DNA from: Citrobacter gillenii
GTDB taxonomy: Bacteria > Pseudomonadota > Gammaproteobacteria > Enterobacterales > Enterobacteriaceae
DNA length: 64,000 nucleotides
Assembly (NCBI RefSeq): GCF_013337685.1
Contig: NZ_SUQN01000011.1
Coordinates: 46,161 to 110,160, forward strand
Direction of reading: 5' to 3'
The notes beneath the pieces were generated by a model. The model saw only the letters and a list, made by a program, of their open reading frames with translations. It searched no databases and was not told the DNA's origin. Below, piece by piece: positions 25,106 to 35,300 of the stretch. A program made the translations under genes and the position numbers. The first letter of the stretch is position 1, and each line of letters begins with the position of its first letter.

Positions 25106-27568
25106 TTAAAACCTAACATTCAAATCGAAAGCGAGGGAGATATTCCGCTCACGTTTACCGTCGTAGGGGCGTTTATCCCACATCAGCATCACCCCGCCAT
25201 CCACGACGTTATTCCATTTAAGCCGCTGTCCGTAACCTAACTGAACTATCGCACCGCCATCTTCGCCTTGCTGCCAGTAGTTACCCACACCGCCCACGCC
25301 TTGCTGGGTCCAGACCGTGTCATAGTGTCGGTAAAGGACCTGCTCCGCGCTCAAGCCGGGTACCACAGAGAAATCGCTTTTGGGGTTGTAATACGGCACA
25401 TTTTCTTTGGTGTTGGTACTGCCACCGATACCCGGCGTGAAGTCCAGCGTAAAGCGCGGCGTCGTCCACAGGCGCTCTTTTCCACTCAGCCCGTACTCAA
25501 TGCGATCGTTACCATCCGAGAAATGTGATGCGGCAAACGACAACTGATACTCTCGTCGTTCGTTTTGATACCAGCGGACAAACACATCTCCACCGTTGGC
25601 GTACACGCCGCTACGCAATGCGCGTAGGGGCGTATTACGCGAAAGACGCTCCGCCGAACCGCCGACGCGCCAGTTATCGTTGAAATCATGCCAGCCAGAA
25701 AGACGGCCACCTATTTTCTGACCATCGCCATAATTACGACCTGAAACTTCCATTTCAGCCCAGTAGTCACGGGAGGTCCATTCCGCACCGGCCGCCAGAT
25801 CGCGGCTAATGCCCTTACCTTCTTCAAATTCACCAGTAGCGAAGTTGAATCCAGTAAACAGTCGCCAGTTATCATTGATCGGTGGGCTGTAAATGGCGGT
25901 ATTGATATTGAAGTCATTCTTACCGCTGACCGGGCTATCAGAGGAGATCCCCTGCGTGCCGCTGATCCGCAGTTCAGACATTTTATGCACATCGCGAATG
26001 CGCGCGAGACGCAGCGTTGCCTCATCATCCGGGCTACGAGCGATGACATCATCAGTCAGTTCATCGGCCTGCTTCCATTCCTGGAGATCCAGCGCCACAT
26101 AAGCCTGCTGACGCTCCAGTTCCAGGTTGCTTGGCTCGATCACTTCCGCAAGCTTCAGTTCTTTTTCGGCGGCATGCGGCAAACCGCGGGCTTCGAGTAC
26201 GGAAGAATAGAGGATACGTAGCCCCTGGTTACCCGAGCCAGTACGCGCCAGATGTTCCGTCAGCTTTTCGGCTTCGGGCAGCTCATTAGCGGCAATGTGA
26301 TATTGCGCGAGTAGCGTCTGGCCAAGCAGCCAGTTATCGTTAGGCTGCGGCGTAGGCGAACCATAGATCCGTCGCAGGTACGGGCTGTCTTTGATTAACG
26401 CATCGACCTGTTTTTTGGCATCAACAAAGTTTTCATTATCGATATGCGCGTAGAACAGATCCTGTTGATCTTCAGGGCTAAGCGGCGTAACGGGTATCGG
26501 CCCGTTCGGATAGTAGATGCTCATCAGCATCGCTTCGGTTTTTTCCGGCTGACGTTCACTTAACCACGCGGAAGCCACCCAACGTTTTGCATAGTTGGGG
26601 ACTTCGCCTTCGGCTGACAGTGATTCGTATTCGGTAATAACGTCAGCGGTACGCTTGCGGACCAGCAAGGCCCCCATACGGTCTATTCTCGCCCGACGCA
26701 CATCGCCCTGGGCTGCGGGATCATCTTTCCAGGCAGCAAGCAGTTGGTCATAGCGGGCAAGGGCTTTGTCCGCCACGATAAAACGTTCTTCTTCATTGCG
26801 CGCGGTCGTATACGAAGAGCGCACCTTTTCGGCCGCGGCATCAAGCGCAAGGCGACGCTTCACGGGATCGGATGTGGGAACCTCTTCCGCCAGTCCCAAC
26901 GCAGGTTCGGCTATGCGGTTGGCTGCCAGCGCGGACAACAGCGTTGATTTTGCATTTTTGTTACCCGGATCAACGTCAACCGCCTGACTGGCGACAAGCA
27001 ATGCATCCCAGTTTTTATTCTGCGAATGGTACACGTAGGCAAGCAGGGCATCGGAATCGGCTCCCGGATGCGCTCGCGCCCATTTATTCGCCTCGGTCAG
27101 GGCTTGTTGATTGTAACGGGCATCTGCCAGCGTCATTATCCAGCCGGTACGAACATCCGCGTTATCAGGCTCTTCCTGCAACACGCTTTCCCAGATAGCT
27201 AAGGAATCATTCCAGCTTTTCTGATTGCGATACGCACGCGCAGCGGCAACTTTACCGCGCGCAGGCACATCCATCTTCCCACGATACTGCTGCCAGATAG
27301 CAATTGTTGTTTTGTCGTTGTTATCAACCCAACTGGAGACTTGCAGCCAGTCGGCAACCTGATTGGGCGTGAGCGCACTTTTCTTTCCCTGATCTTCAAG
27401 GTAGCGCAATAGTGGCGCGCTATTACCCCCTCGCGCTTCAATAATCAACGCATCATAATCTGATACTGCCGCAGAGATTTGTAGGGGGAAAAGAACGCTG
27501 GCCGTAAATAAACAACTTACAGACTTAAAGCGTGTAATGAATTTGGCATGTCGACGCATACTGAACAT
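25106..27568 (-). CDS. pgaA: PNAG outer-membrane export porin PgaA
   Basis: An 820-residue outer-membrane protein that exports PNAG. A signal peptide ends near SAA at about residue 34. A periplasmic superhelix of TPR units spans about 40-510, for example the EPDNADVRTGWIMTLADA repeat. A C-terminal barrel of about 300 residues ends in NVRF with a terminal Phe. It is clearly more divergent from E. coli PgaA than PgaB and PgaC are. Start ATG at 27568 lies close behind AAGGGAAG; an alternative ATG at 27559 is 13 bases from it. First gene of pgaABCD. Confidence 0.94.
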   Translation of the reverse strand: MFSMRRHAKFITRFKSVSCLFTASVLFPLQISAAVSDYDALIIEARGGNSAPLLRYLEDQGKKSALTPNQVADWLQVSSWVDNNDKTTIAIWQQYRGKMDVPARGKVAAARAYRNQKSWNDSLAIWESVLQEEPDNADVRTGWIMTLADARYNQQALTEANKWARAHPGADSDALLAYVYHSQNKNWDALLVASQAVDVDPGNKNAKSTLLSALAANRIAEPALGLAEEVPTSDPVKRRLALDAAAEKVRSSYTTARNEEERFIVADKALARYDQLLAAWKDDPAAQGDVRRARIDRMGALLVRKRTADVITEYESLSAEGEVPNYAKRWVASAWLSERQPEKTEAMLMSIYYPNGPIPVTPLSPEDQQDLFYAHIDNENFVDAKKQVDALIKDSPYLRRIYGSPTPQPNDNWLLGQTLLAQYHIAANELPEAEKLTEHLARTGSGNQGLRILYSSVLEARGLPHAAEKELKLAEVIEPSNLELERQQAYVALDLQEWKQADELTDDVIARSPDDEATLRLARIRDVHKMSELRISGTQGISSDSPVSGKNDFNINTAIYSPPINDNWRLFTGFNFATGEFEEGKGISRDLAAGAEWTSRDYWAEMEVSGRNYGDGQKIGGRLSGWHDFNDNWRVGGSAERLSRNTPLRALRSGVYANGGDVFVRWYQNERREYQLSFAASHFSDGNDRIEYGLSGKERLWTTPRFTLDFTPGIGGSTNTKENVPYYNPKSDFSVVPGLSAEQVLYRHYDTVWTQQGVGGVGNYWQQGEDGGAIVQLGYGQRLKWNNVVDGGVMLMWDKRPYDGKRERNISLAFDLNVRF

Positions 27569-27570
27569 AT

Positions 27571-27636
27571 CTTCCCTTATATCTTACACCAGAGTAAAAA
27601 TAAGCGTTATCAATAGGTTATCGTCACTCCCTGACG
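27571..27636 (-). promoter_or_regulatory. CsrA-type leader sites of pgaA
   Basis: On the minus strand the pgaA ribosome site is AAGGGAAG (27578-27571), carrying a GGA core. About 45 bases upstream CGTC-AGGGAGT-GACG (27636-27622) forms a short hairpin with GGA in its loop. GGA in a hairpin loop plus GGA in the Shine-Dalgarno is the CsrA pattern described for the E. coli pgaA leader. Translation of pga is probably repressed by CsrA. Confidence 0.6.
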
Positions 27637-27759
27637 GTTGCCGACCATGTAAAGAAACAGTGCCGCTTATTTAGCAATGTGGTTGTAACCCATTTAATTC
27701 TTTCGTCTTATTGACGACCAGCACCTCATCCACTAGTACAAGGAGGAGATCAAAAACTC

Positions 27760-27960
27760 ATGAATTTTAACACTACGCGAACACGGTTGCTACGCGATAG
27801 GAAAACTCTTAAGCAAAAAAAGTATTTTAGACCATGTTCTCCTAATACTCCTGGGATTGAACACTGCGTTTCGGTTAATTTTGGCGGCAAAACCATGCCA
27901 TTGCGGATAATATTTCAAAAAAATATAAGAACGTTACGTAACTGTTTGCCTGTTAACTAA
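27760..27960 (+). CDS. Possible small protein, unknown
   Basis: A 66-codon frame beginning MNFNTTRTRLLRDRKTLKQK, basic and without signal, membrane segment or recognisable motif. Its support is AAGGAGGAGAT at 27740-27750, a strong ribosome site that is rather far (13 bases) from the ATG. It lies in the long pgaA upstream gap (27569-28361) on the strand opposite pgaA. It could be a small gene, a leader peptide of the downstream adhesin, or chance. Confidence 0.25.
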   Translation: MNFNTTRTRLLRDRKTLKQKKYFRPCSPNTPGIEHCVSVNFGGKTMPLRIIFQKNIRTLRNCLPVN

Positions 27961-27961
27961 C

Positions 27962-28361
27962 TTGGGTGGTAGACAGAGAGATCTCTGAGATGTCTCTACC
28001 GGTCAGCATGCACATCCTACGAATGCGCCGACGTCGGTCAGGTCAACGTGGCGTATTATGAATGACGGTAGAATACGAACAGGCAGATTAATTTCCTGAT
28101 AATTTTTATTTTCAGTATACGCTCATGGTTAAAATACAGACACCAATATTAAACTCACCACTATAAAAAGAAAAGTATTTTTACAGCACCCGTTATTTAA
28201 ACGTTCTACATCATAGCCACTCCGGCTCTGCATAATGTAAAAATATCCAGTTAACTGCGCGATGAACAGGTCTTGAATTTTCCCACTAAATACATATATT
28301 ACGCATCCCGTTCAGTACATGGAATAACCTTTAATTTTTTTAATTGATATTGGAGTTACGA
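27962..28361 (+). promoter_or_regulatory. AT-rich upstream region of the inverse autotransporter gene
   Basis: 400 bases without a supportable gene. A hairpin-like AGAGAGATCTCT lies near 27976. The AT-rich stretch up to 28340 probably holds the promoter and may be an H-NS target. TTGGAG precedes the ATG at 28362. Confidence 0.4.
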
Positions 28362-31300
28362 ATGTCAAATAAGAAAATTTCGCGGAACAATGGGGCAACA
28401 GGCTCCGTTAATAAGGTTGTCGCATGGTCAACAATCGCTTTACAGGCTCTGTATCCAGCCCTTCTCAGCTTCACGCCGACCATCAGCCATGCTTCAGCCG
28501 TTAAGGCATCGCAGGCCGCAGCTGAGCAGCAAGAACTGCGCGGCCTGTCTTCCCTCGCCGCACAGGCTGGCAGAAGCATTGAAAACGGCCATGCGGGAAG
28601 TTTTGCTGCCAATACCGTCTCGGCACAGGCAACGAAGGAGGTGGTAGAATGGCTGCAGCAATACGGTAATGCGCGTATTCAACTCAACGTCGATGACGCA
28701 TTCTCGTTGAAAGATTCTGCGTTCGATTTCCTTTATCCGTGGGTTGATACAAAGCAGCATGTTTTATTTAGCCAGACATCGCTTCACCGTACCGATGACA
28801 GAACCCAAACCAATATCGGCATGGGTTATCGCTACTTCACGCCGGATAATTCAATGCTGGGCGCGAACTTATTTTATGACTACGATTTAAGTCGGCATCA
28901 CGCACGTATGGGTGCAGGCGTTGAGTACTGGCGAGATTATTTACATGCAGGCGCGAATGCTTATTTAAGATTGTCAAAATGGAAGGATTCCCACGATCTG
29001 GGCGATTATCAGGAACGTCCGGCTGATGGCTGGGATATCTATACCAAAGGTTGGTTGCCGTCATATCCGCAACTGGGTGCATCGCTTAAATATGAAAAGT
29101 ATTACGGCAAGAATGTCGGCCTCTTTGGCAGCGATCATCTGCAGGAAAATCCATACGCCTTTACGGGCGGGATCAGCTACACGCCGGTTCCGCTGGTTAC
29201 GCTTTCTGCTGAACACAAGCAGGGGCAGAGTAATACTCATGATTCACGCTTCGGCATTGAAATTAACTATCGCCCCGGCATCCCGCTGGCGAAGCAACTG
29301 GACGGCGATAACGTTGCGGTGATGCGCGAAGTTCAGCACGGGCGCTACGATTTTGTCGAACGTAATAACAACATTGTTCTGGAATACCGCAAAAAATCGG
29401 TTCTGAAGATCCGCCTGCCTGAAAGCGTGCAGGGGGAAGGTGGCTCCGTTATTCCGGTGACTATTTCGCTGGATAAATCCCAATGGGGCATTCAGTCGGT
29501 AGAGTGGAACGATAGCGCATTTACCGCCGCTGGCGGGCGTATTTCCGGTAGCGGCACGTCATGGCAACTGACGTTGCCAGCGTATACACCAGGCGGTACC
29601 AATCACTGGCAGATCGGCGCAACGGCGCGAGATGTTAAAGGAAACGTCTCTAACTATGCGGTGATGAACGTGACAGTGACGGGGAGTTCAGCCTCAATCG
29701 GCACAATGGATTTTACATTAAACGGCGAGCATCAACCGATCATCGCGGCTGATGGGCAGTCGCAGCATCCGGTTACGTTGGTGCTAAAAGATGCCAATGG
29801 TAAACCGTTAACAGGGCTTGCCCATGACATTGAGTTGTCATTGGCATTTACGCCTGACGCACAGCAAAACCGTGAGCGTTCGGCACAGGCACCCAAGCTC
29901 GGTGAAGTACAGGAAACCCGTTCCGGGGTGTATACCGCGACGCTGACGCCGGGTTTAACGGCGGGTACGGCACGCATCACCGCTAAAGTCCTGGGTAAAA
30001 CAGAAACTCTGACGGTAAAACTAAAAGCGGTTTCCGCCGAGGCGGCAAAATCGACGTTGACGGTAATGCCCATGGAACAGATCGTTGGGCACCCGATTAG
30101 CCTGACGTTAGAGGCAAAAGATAAAGACGGGAATGCCATTACCGGCGACGACAGCTTACGTTTTTATGCTGTTTCAGCCAGCGGCGAGGTTCGTTTTACT
30201 GCCGTAGAAGAGAAAGACGGCGTGTACCGCGCTAAGGCAACATCTGAACTGGCTCAGGCGACACGCATTGGTGTGGCATCACAAAAACATGATTTCTCCG
30301 GGCTGGAAAAACAAGCCACCTGGATTGCCGACAAAACGCAGCCGGTGGTTCAGGCTTTTAACCTGACCAGGGACAATGCGCTGGCGGATGGCAAACAGAG
30401 TAATGTCGCAGTCGTTACCCTGACCGACCGTTATGGCAACGCGCTGTCCGGATACACGGTTACCCTGGCGTTACCGCCACAGGTCAAGATCGCGAATGGG
30501 GAGAACGTTGTGAAGACCAATGCCAAAGGTGAAGCAACATTCTCACTGATCAGTTCAACGCCGGGAACATATGAGATTACGCTAAGCGCGGGGAACATCA
30601 GCTCATCACTGCGCGTAACATTTGCCTCTTCAATGACGGGCGCAACATTGTCTCTGGCAGCCAAAGACAATGGCGCAATCACCAATATTGCTGCAAACGG
30701 TCGCGATGGCGCCACGCTTGAGGTAAGGCTCAACAATACCGCCGCGTCGGTTGAAGGACAGAAAGTGGAGCTTATCGTAACGCCGCAAGGGCTCGTATAC
30801 CCGGACAAAATCACCACCAATAAAGACGGCTACGCAACGGTGACGTTAACCACGGTTAAGGCGGGTAATTACACCGTGAAAGCCATGGCTACAGACGGGC
30901 AACAGAGTATTGAGTCCTCGAGCGTTGAACTGGGCTTTGTACCTGATATTAACAGCGCGGTGCTGAGTTTGACCGCACCAGCAGAGAGCATCGCGGCGAA
31001 CGCATCAGCTAAGCACGAAATTCAGGTACAGGTTGTCGACGGTGAAAACAACCCATTTAGCGGTGACGTGAACCTGACCAGCGAACCCGCCGGTGGATTA
31101 AAACTTGACCAGTCCGAACTGACATTGGATGAGAAAGGAATGGCATCAACAACCTTTGTTGCCGCAGAGGCCGGGCGCTATCAATTGCAGGCAACCTTCA
31201 TCAAAGAGGGTAAACGCGTTACGGCGAGTAAGGTAGTGGAGGTGGTATCGGATCTGCAAAATGCAGTCTTGACGATCGAACCGTCAACCACCTCAGCCAT

Positions 31301-31904
31301 AGTGAGTGATGTGGATAACGTGGCGTTTACCCTGCATCTGAGCGATACATCGGGTAACAGCGTCAGCAACCGTAAGCTGAAAATTACGGCCACAGGCCCA
31401 TCGTCACGCGATCCTCTGCAGATTGATAATACGCTTGTCACCACCAATGACTCCGGTACTGCGACCGTGAATGTCCACGGCCATAAGGCGGGTCGTTACA
31501 CGCTGACCGCCACATTGGCTGAACACGGTAGCAACGTCTCGGCAAATGCTTCGCTGACGCTGAATGCTGATGCCCAGAATCCGGTACTCACTCTGGAGCA
31601 GGATCCTGGCTATGCCGTTGCCAACCTTGAACCGGTAGGCTTTATGGCCCGATTGCAGGATAAGTTCGGTAACCCGTTAAACGGCAGTGTCGAATTTAGC
31701 GCGGGCAGCAAAGCCCAACCCAGCAGCGGAACCTTTACGATGACGCCGGATAAAACCAACTTTACGTTAGGAAATGCCTACTCACAGCTGAGAACGGATA
31801 CCGCTGGTGAAAGTTGGGTGAGGGTGAAGGCAACGACGGGAGATAAAACGCTGGAAAAAGAACTCACCGTCTGGGTAGTTGAAAACCATAAACCGAATTC
31901 CTGA
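28362..31904 (+). CDS. Intimin/invasin-like inverse autotransporter
   Basis: A 1180-residue type Ve secreted adhesin. An extended signal peptide covers about residues 1-45 (LSFTPTISHASA at its end). The 12-strand outer-membrane barrel runs from about 85 to 320, with MGYRYFTPDNSMLGANLFYDYDL-type sequence and HHARMGAGVEYWRDYLHAGANAY. Next comes a linker domain and about seven bacterial Ig (Big-1) modules ending in VVENHKPNS, without the lectin-like cap of intimin. Start chosen at the ATG at 28362 rather than an upstream TTG. The passenger faces outwards from its C-terminus. Likely adhesin; target unknown. Confidence 0.92.
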   Translation: MSNKKISRNNGATGSVNKVVAWSTIALQALYPALLSFTPTISHASAVKASQAAAEQQELRGLSSLAAQAGRSIENGHAGSFAANTVSAQATKEVVEWLQQYGNARIQLNVDDAFSLKDSAFDFLYPWVDTKQHVLFSQTSLHRTDDRTQTNIGMGYRYFTPDNSMLGANLFYDYDLSRHHARMGAGVEYWRDYLHAGANAYLRLSKWKDSHDLGDYQERPADGWDIYTKGWLPSYPQLGASLKYEKYYGKNVGLFGSDHLQENPYAFTGGISYTPVPLVTLSAEHKQGQSNTHDSRFGIEINYRPGIPLAKQLDGDNVAVMREVQHGRYDFVERNNNIVLEYRKKSVLKIRLPESVQGEGGSVIPVTISLDKSQWGIQSVEWNDSAFTAAGGRISGSGTSWQLTLPAYTPGGTNHWQIGATARDVKGNVSNYAVMNVTVTGSSASIGTMDFTLNGEHQPIIAADGQSQHPVTLVLKDANGKPLTGLAHDIELSLAFTPDAQQNRERSAQAPKLGEVQETRSGVYTATLTPGLTAGTARITAKVLGKTETLTVKLKAVSAEAAKSTLTVMPMEQIVGHPISLTLEAKDKDGNAITGDDSLRFYAVSASGEVRFTAVEEKDGVYRAKATSELAQATRIGVASQKHDFSGLEKQATWIADKTQPVVQAFNLTRDNALADGKQSNVAVVTLTDRYGNALSGYTVTLALPPQVKIANGENVVKTNAKGEATFSLISSTPGTYEITLSAGNISSSLRVTFASSMTGATLSLAAKDNGAITNIAANGRDGATLEVRLNNTAASVEGQKVELIVTPQGLVYPDKITTNKDGYATVTLTTVKAGNYTVKAMATDGQQSIESSSVELGFVPDINSAVLSLTAPAESIAANASAKHEIQVQVVDGENNPFSGDVNLTSEPAGGLKLDQSELTLDEKGMASTTFVAAEAGRYQLQATFIKEGKRVTASKVVEVVSDLQNAVLTIEPSTTSAIVSDVDNVAFTLHLSDTSGNSVSNRKLKITATGPSSRDPLQIDNTLVTTNDSGTATVNVHGHKAGRYTLTATLAEHGSNVSANASLTLNADAQNPVLTLEQDPGYAVANLEPVGFMARLQDKFGNPLNGSVEFSAGSKAQPSSGTFTMTPDKTNFTLGNAYSQLRTDTAGESWVRVKATTGDKTLEKELTVWVVENHKPNS

Positions 31905-31919
31905 TTCGGGATATACACC

Positions 31920-31949
31920 GGAGATAGCCGCGGCTCAGCGGCTATCTCC
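31920..31949 (+). terminator. Probable terminator after the inverse autotransporter
   Basis: GGAGATAGCCGC-GGCTCA-GCGGCTATCTCC, a perfect 12-base-pair stem beginning 15 bases after the stop codon, followed by CTTATCTATTTATT. A weak T run. Confidence 0.65.
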
Positions 31950-32326
31950 CTTATCTATTTATTCAGCCCTCTGAGGCTCTGGACTGTAATAGGTTTAACA
32001 CGCTCAAATCCCTCCTCGACGCCCCCCTTCCCCTGTTGATCTGAAAACGCCCATCAATATAATAAGTGGGGCTGGAAATAGCGACAAACCCTCAGGTAAT
32101 ATATTTACAGACTGAAGACCACGCTGTCATAATTAATTTATCACGTAACAAACTATGCAGGGAGACTTAAATCTACTATCCGGCACGGCCGTTTGCATAA
32201 CATGAATAACACATAGCATATATCATCAATTCGGAGTCTTACATTTTCACTCTCAAAAATGTAACCCGATAAATATTTTACCCCAAAAATGTTAAATTTT
32301 TATTATGATTATTTTGCGGAGAGCTT
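31950..32326 (+). promoter_or_regulatory. Promoter region of the autotransporter gene
   Basis: 377 bases with no gene I can support. Base composition becomes strongly AT-rich towards the start codon (32200-32320). GCGGAGAG is the ribosome site at 32317-32324. I see no clear operator. Confidence 0.4.
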
Positions 32327-35300
32327 ATGAACAAAATATATCAGATAAAATGGAGTAAAGTCCGTAATTGCTGGTGTGTGTGCTCAGAGCTTGGAAGGAA
32401 GAATACGAAAAAAAAGTCCAGGGCGTTATTAGCTGGTGCCGTAGCGTTATGCTCATCGATGGCCCTGGCTAATGATATTGATGTAAGCACAGATAACACC
32501 GTTGATTTTGGCACAGGCAACCAGTCCATTAATTACCATATCAATGTAAAAGACAATGCCAACCTGGTGATCAATGCACCGGACTCGCGTCCCCGCCTGA
32601 CCTTCACATCAGGAGGCGGGCTGGATATTACCCAGGGAACAGTGCGTATCAACGGCGAACTGAACATTCTGCTGAAAGGCACCGGTTACCTTAACGTCTC
32701 TAATGCAGGCAGTGAACTCTACGCTGACGACTTATATGACAGCGCGTCAGATAACTGGCGAACGGGCGGTTATTTTAACGTGTCTGATGGCGGTAAGATT
32801 CATGTTAAAGGGACCACCCGCCTGACCTATGAAAGGGGAAACGTTAGCGGTGAGGGTAGCCAGGTCAATACACAAACATTCTTTATGGGTGTATTCAAAA
32901 GCTACGGTGGCGATCAATTCCTGTCAGTTAATAATAAGGGGGAAGTTAACGCCAGTGATAAATTAAGTCTCGGGTATTACAATCAAGATTCCAATACCAC
33001 ATTGGTCGTATCCGACATGGGGAAGATCTCTGCCCCTGAAGTTAGCCTAAGTACAAACTCAGAATTAGCATTAGGCGCTCAGGAAGGTGAGAAAGCGAAA
33101 GCTGCCGGGATTATTGACGCCAAGAAAATAGAGTTTGTTTGGGCGGGTACGGACAATAAAAAAATCACCCTGAACCACACCAGCGATAACGCCAATATAT
33201 CAGCGGATATATCAAGTGGCAGCGAGGGGCTGGGTTATATTAATGCACTTAACGGCACAACGTTTCTGTCTGGGGATAACTCAAAATTTAGCGGTAAAGT
33301 AAAAATTGCCAAGAATGCCACACTTGGGGTTACGCAGAACCTGGGAACCGCGGATATCAGCAATAGCGGTAAACTCTTGCTGAATGCCCAGGACAACATG
33401 GCGTTTACCAATAAGGTTTCGGGGAATGGCATTATCTCCGTCGGCACCGGAAATGTGGCGCTATTGGGTGATAACACCGCCTTTAAAGGAAAGATCAATG
33501 TTGAATCGGGCGCCGTTGCGAGCGTTTCTGATCAGAAAAATCTCGGTTCTGCCGGGTTATCCGTTGCCGGGACGCTGCAGCTCAATAGTACAAGCGACTG
33601 GTTGTTTAACCACCAGATTGCTGGCTCTGGCATCCTGGAGGTCGATACGGGAAACCACGCTTTCTCTTTTAAAAACAGCGCGGTGACATCCGGATTTACG
33701 GGTGCTCTGGCGTTACAGAATACGACATTCAACCTGCAGGGAACCAACGCCGATGCTCTTGCAAAAGCAGGGCTAATTGCAGGAAAAGGGAGTGAAATTT
33801 CACTGGGAACGGGCACACAGTCCATTGGAAGCCTGGCCTTTTCTGGCGGAACCATTGCGTTTGGTAACATTACCCCCGGCATACACCACACCGATAAAAT
33901 GGTGAATGTCAAAGAGGAGTTAGACCTGACGGGATCTGGTGCTGTGCAGGTGAATCCTGTGGGCGTAGTAGACGCTATAGCGCAAGATATTGATACCGGT
34001 CTCTCTTTAATGGAGCAGGAAGACGCCAATGCGGAAATTAAACTGGTGTCCACCCAGTCAGGAACCGGTGTAACAGGTGACGCCGGAAACCTGCAACTGC
34101 AGGATCTAAACGGTAACGCGATAACAGATGCTGTTCAGCATGACATTAGCCAGAACGGACAGGTGGTAGCCAAAGGAACTTACGACTATCGCCTGACCAG
34201 CGGGAAAAACCATGATGGTCTTTATGTAGGCTACGGTCTGACGCAGATTGAACTACAAGGACAGGGGCAGAATGCACTACTGCTGGACGCCAACGGAAAA
34301 ACCGGGGCGGCTGCGGAATTAAGCTCTCGCCTGAGCGGCTCCGGGGATCTGGCGCTTGACAGCCAGAAAGGCCAGACAGTTTCACTTTCTGGTCTGAATA
34401 ATGATTACACCGGCCTAACCGATTTGCGCAGCGGTAATCTGCTGATGCTCAATGATAATGTACTGGGCCATACGTCAGGTCTTCAGATGGCAGAAGAGAC
34501 CGTTCTGGATATGAATGGGCATAGCCAGACGATTGGGCAGCTAACCGGCGCCGTAGGATCGGTTCTGAATATTAATGGCGGTAGCCTGACGATTTCTAAC
34601 GGCGGAACGTCATCAGGGACATTGGCCGGCAGCGGTAATCTCAACATAGATAACGGCGTCTTTAATGTGAATGGCAGTAATGCGTCCTTAAGCGCAACAA
34701 CGACCATCGCGTCCGGCGCAGAGGTCAAACTAGATAACGTTCAGGGATTGGGGGCCGGGAATATTATTGCCGATGGTCATCTCAACCTGAATACCGTTGA
34801 GGGGAAATTGTCCAACAACCTGAGCGGCAAGGGTGAAGTTTCATTCAGCGAATCTAACGTCGCTCTCGAGGGGGATAACCGCGGGTTTAGCGGTCACGTT
34901 AAACTGGATAAAAACACACAATTAGTTGCGTCAGCCGCCGGCCATCTCGGGGGAGCAACCATTCACAATCAGGGTGACTTGATCCTTAACAGCATGGATG
35001 ACTGGACCCTGCAAAACCAAGTCGATGGCAGCGGTAATGTCATCAAGCAGGGCCAGGGTACTATCACGCTGACCGCGAATTCCGCCTATACCGGCACTAC
35101 GGATATTCAACAAGGGGGGCTGATACTGGGTCAGGAGGATGCGCCGGTTACGCTGGCGAGCCAGCAGGTCAATATTTCTTCTGCCGGTATGCTCTCAGGC
35201 GCGGGAACAGTGTCAGGCAGTATCCATAATGCCGGATTGTTCGTTGCCGGAAATGGCACATCAGGTCGCTTTACTGTTGGCGGGAATCTCTCTAACCAGG

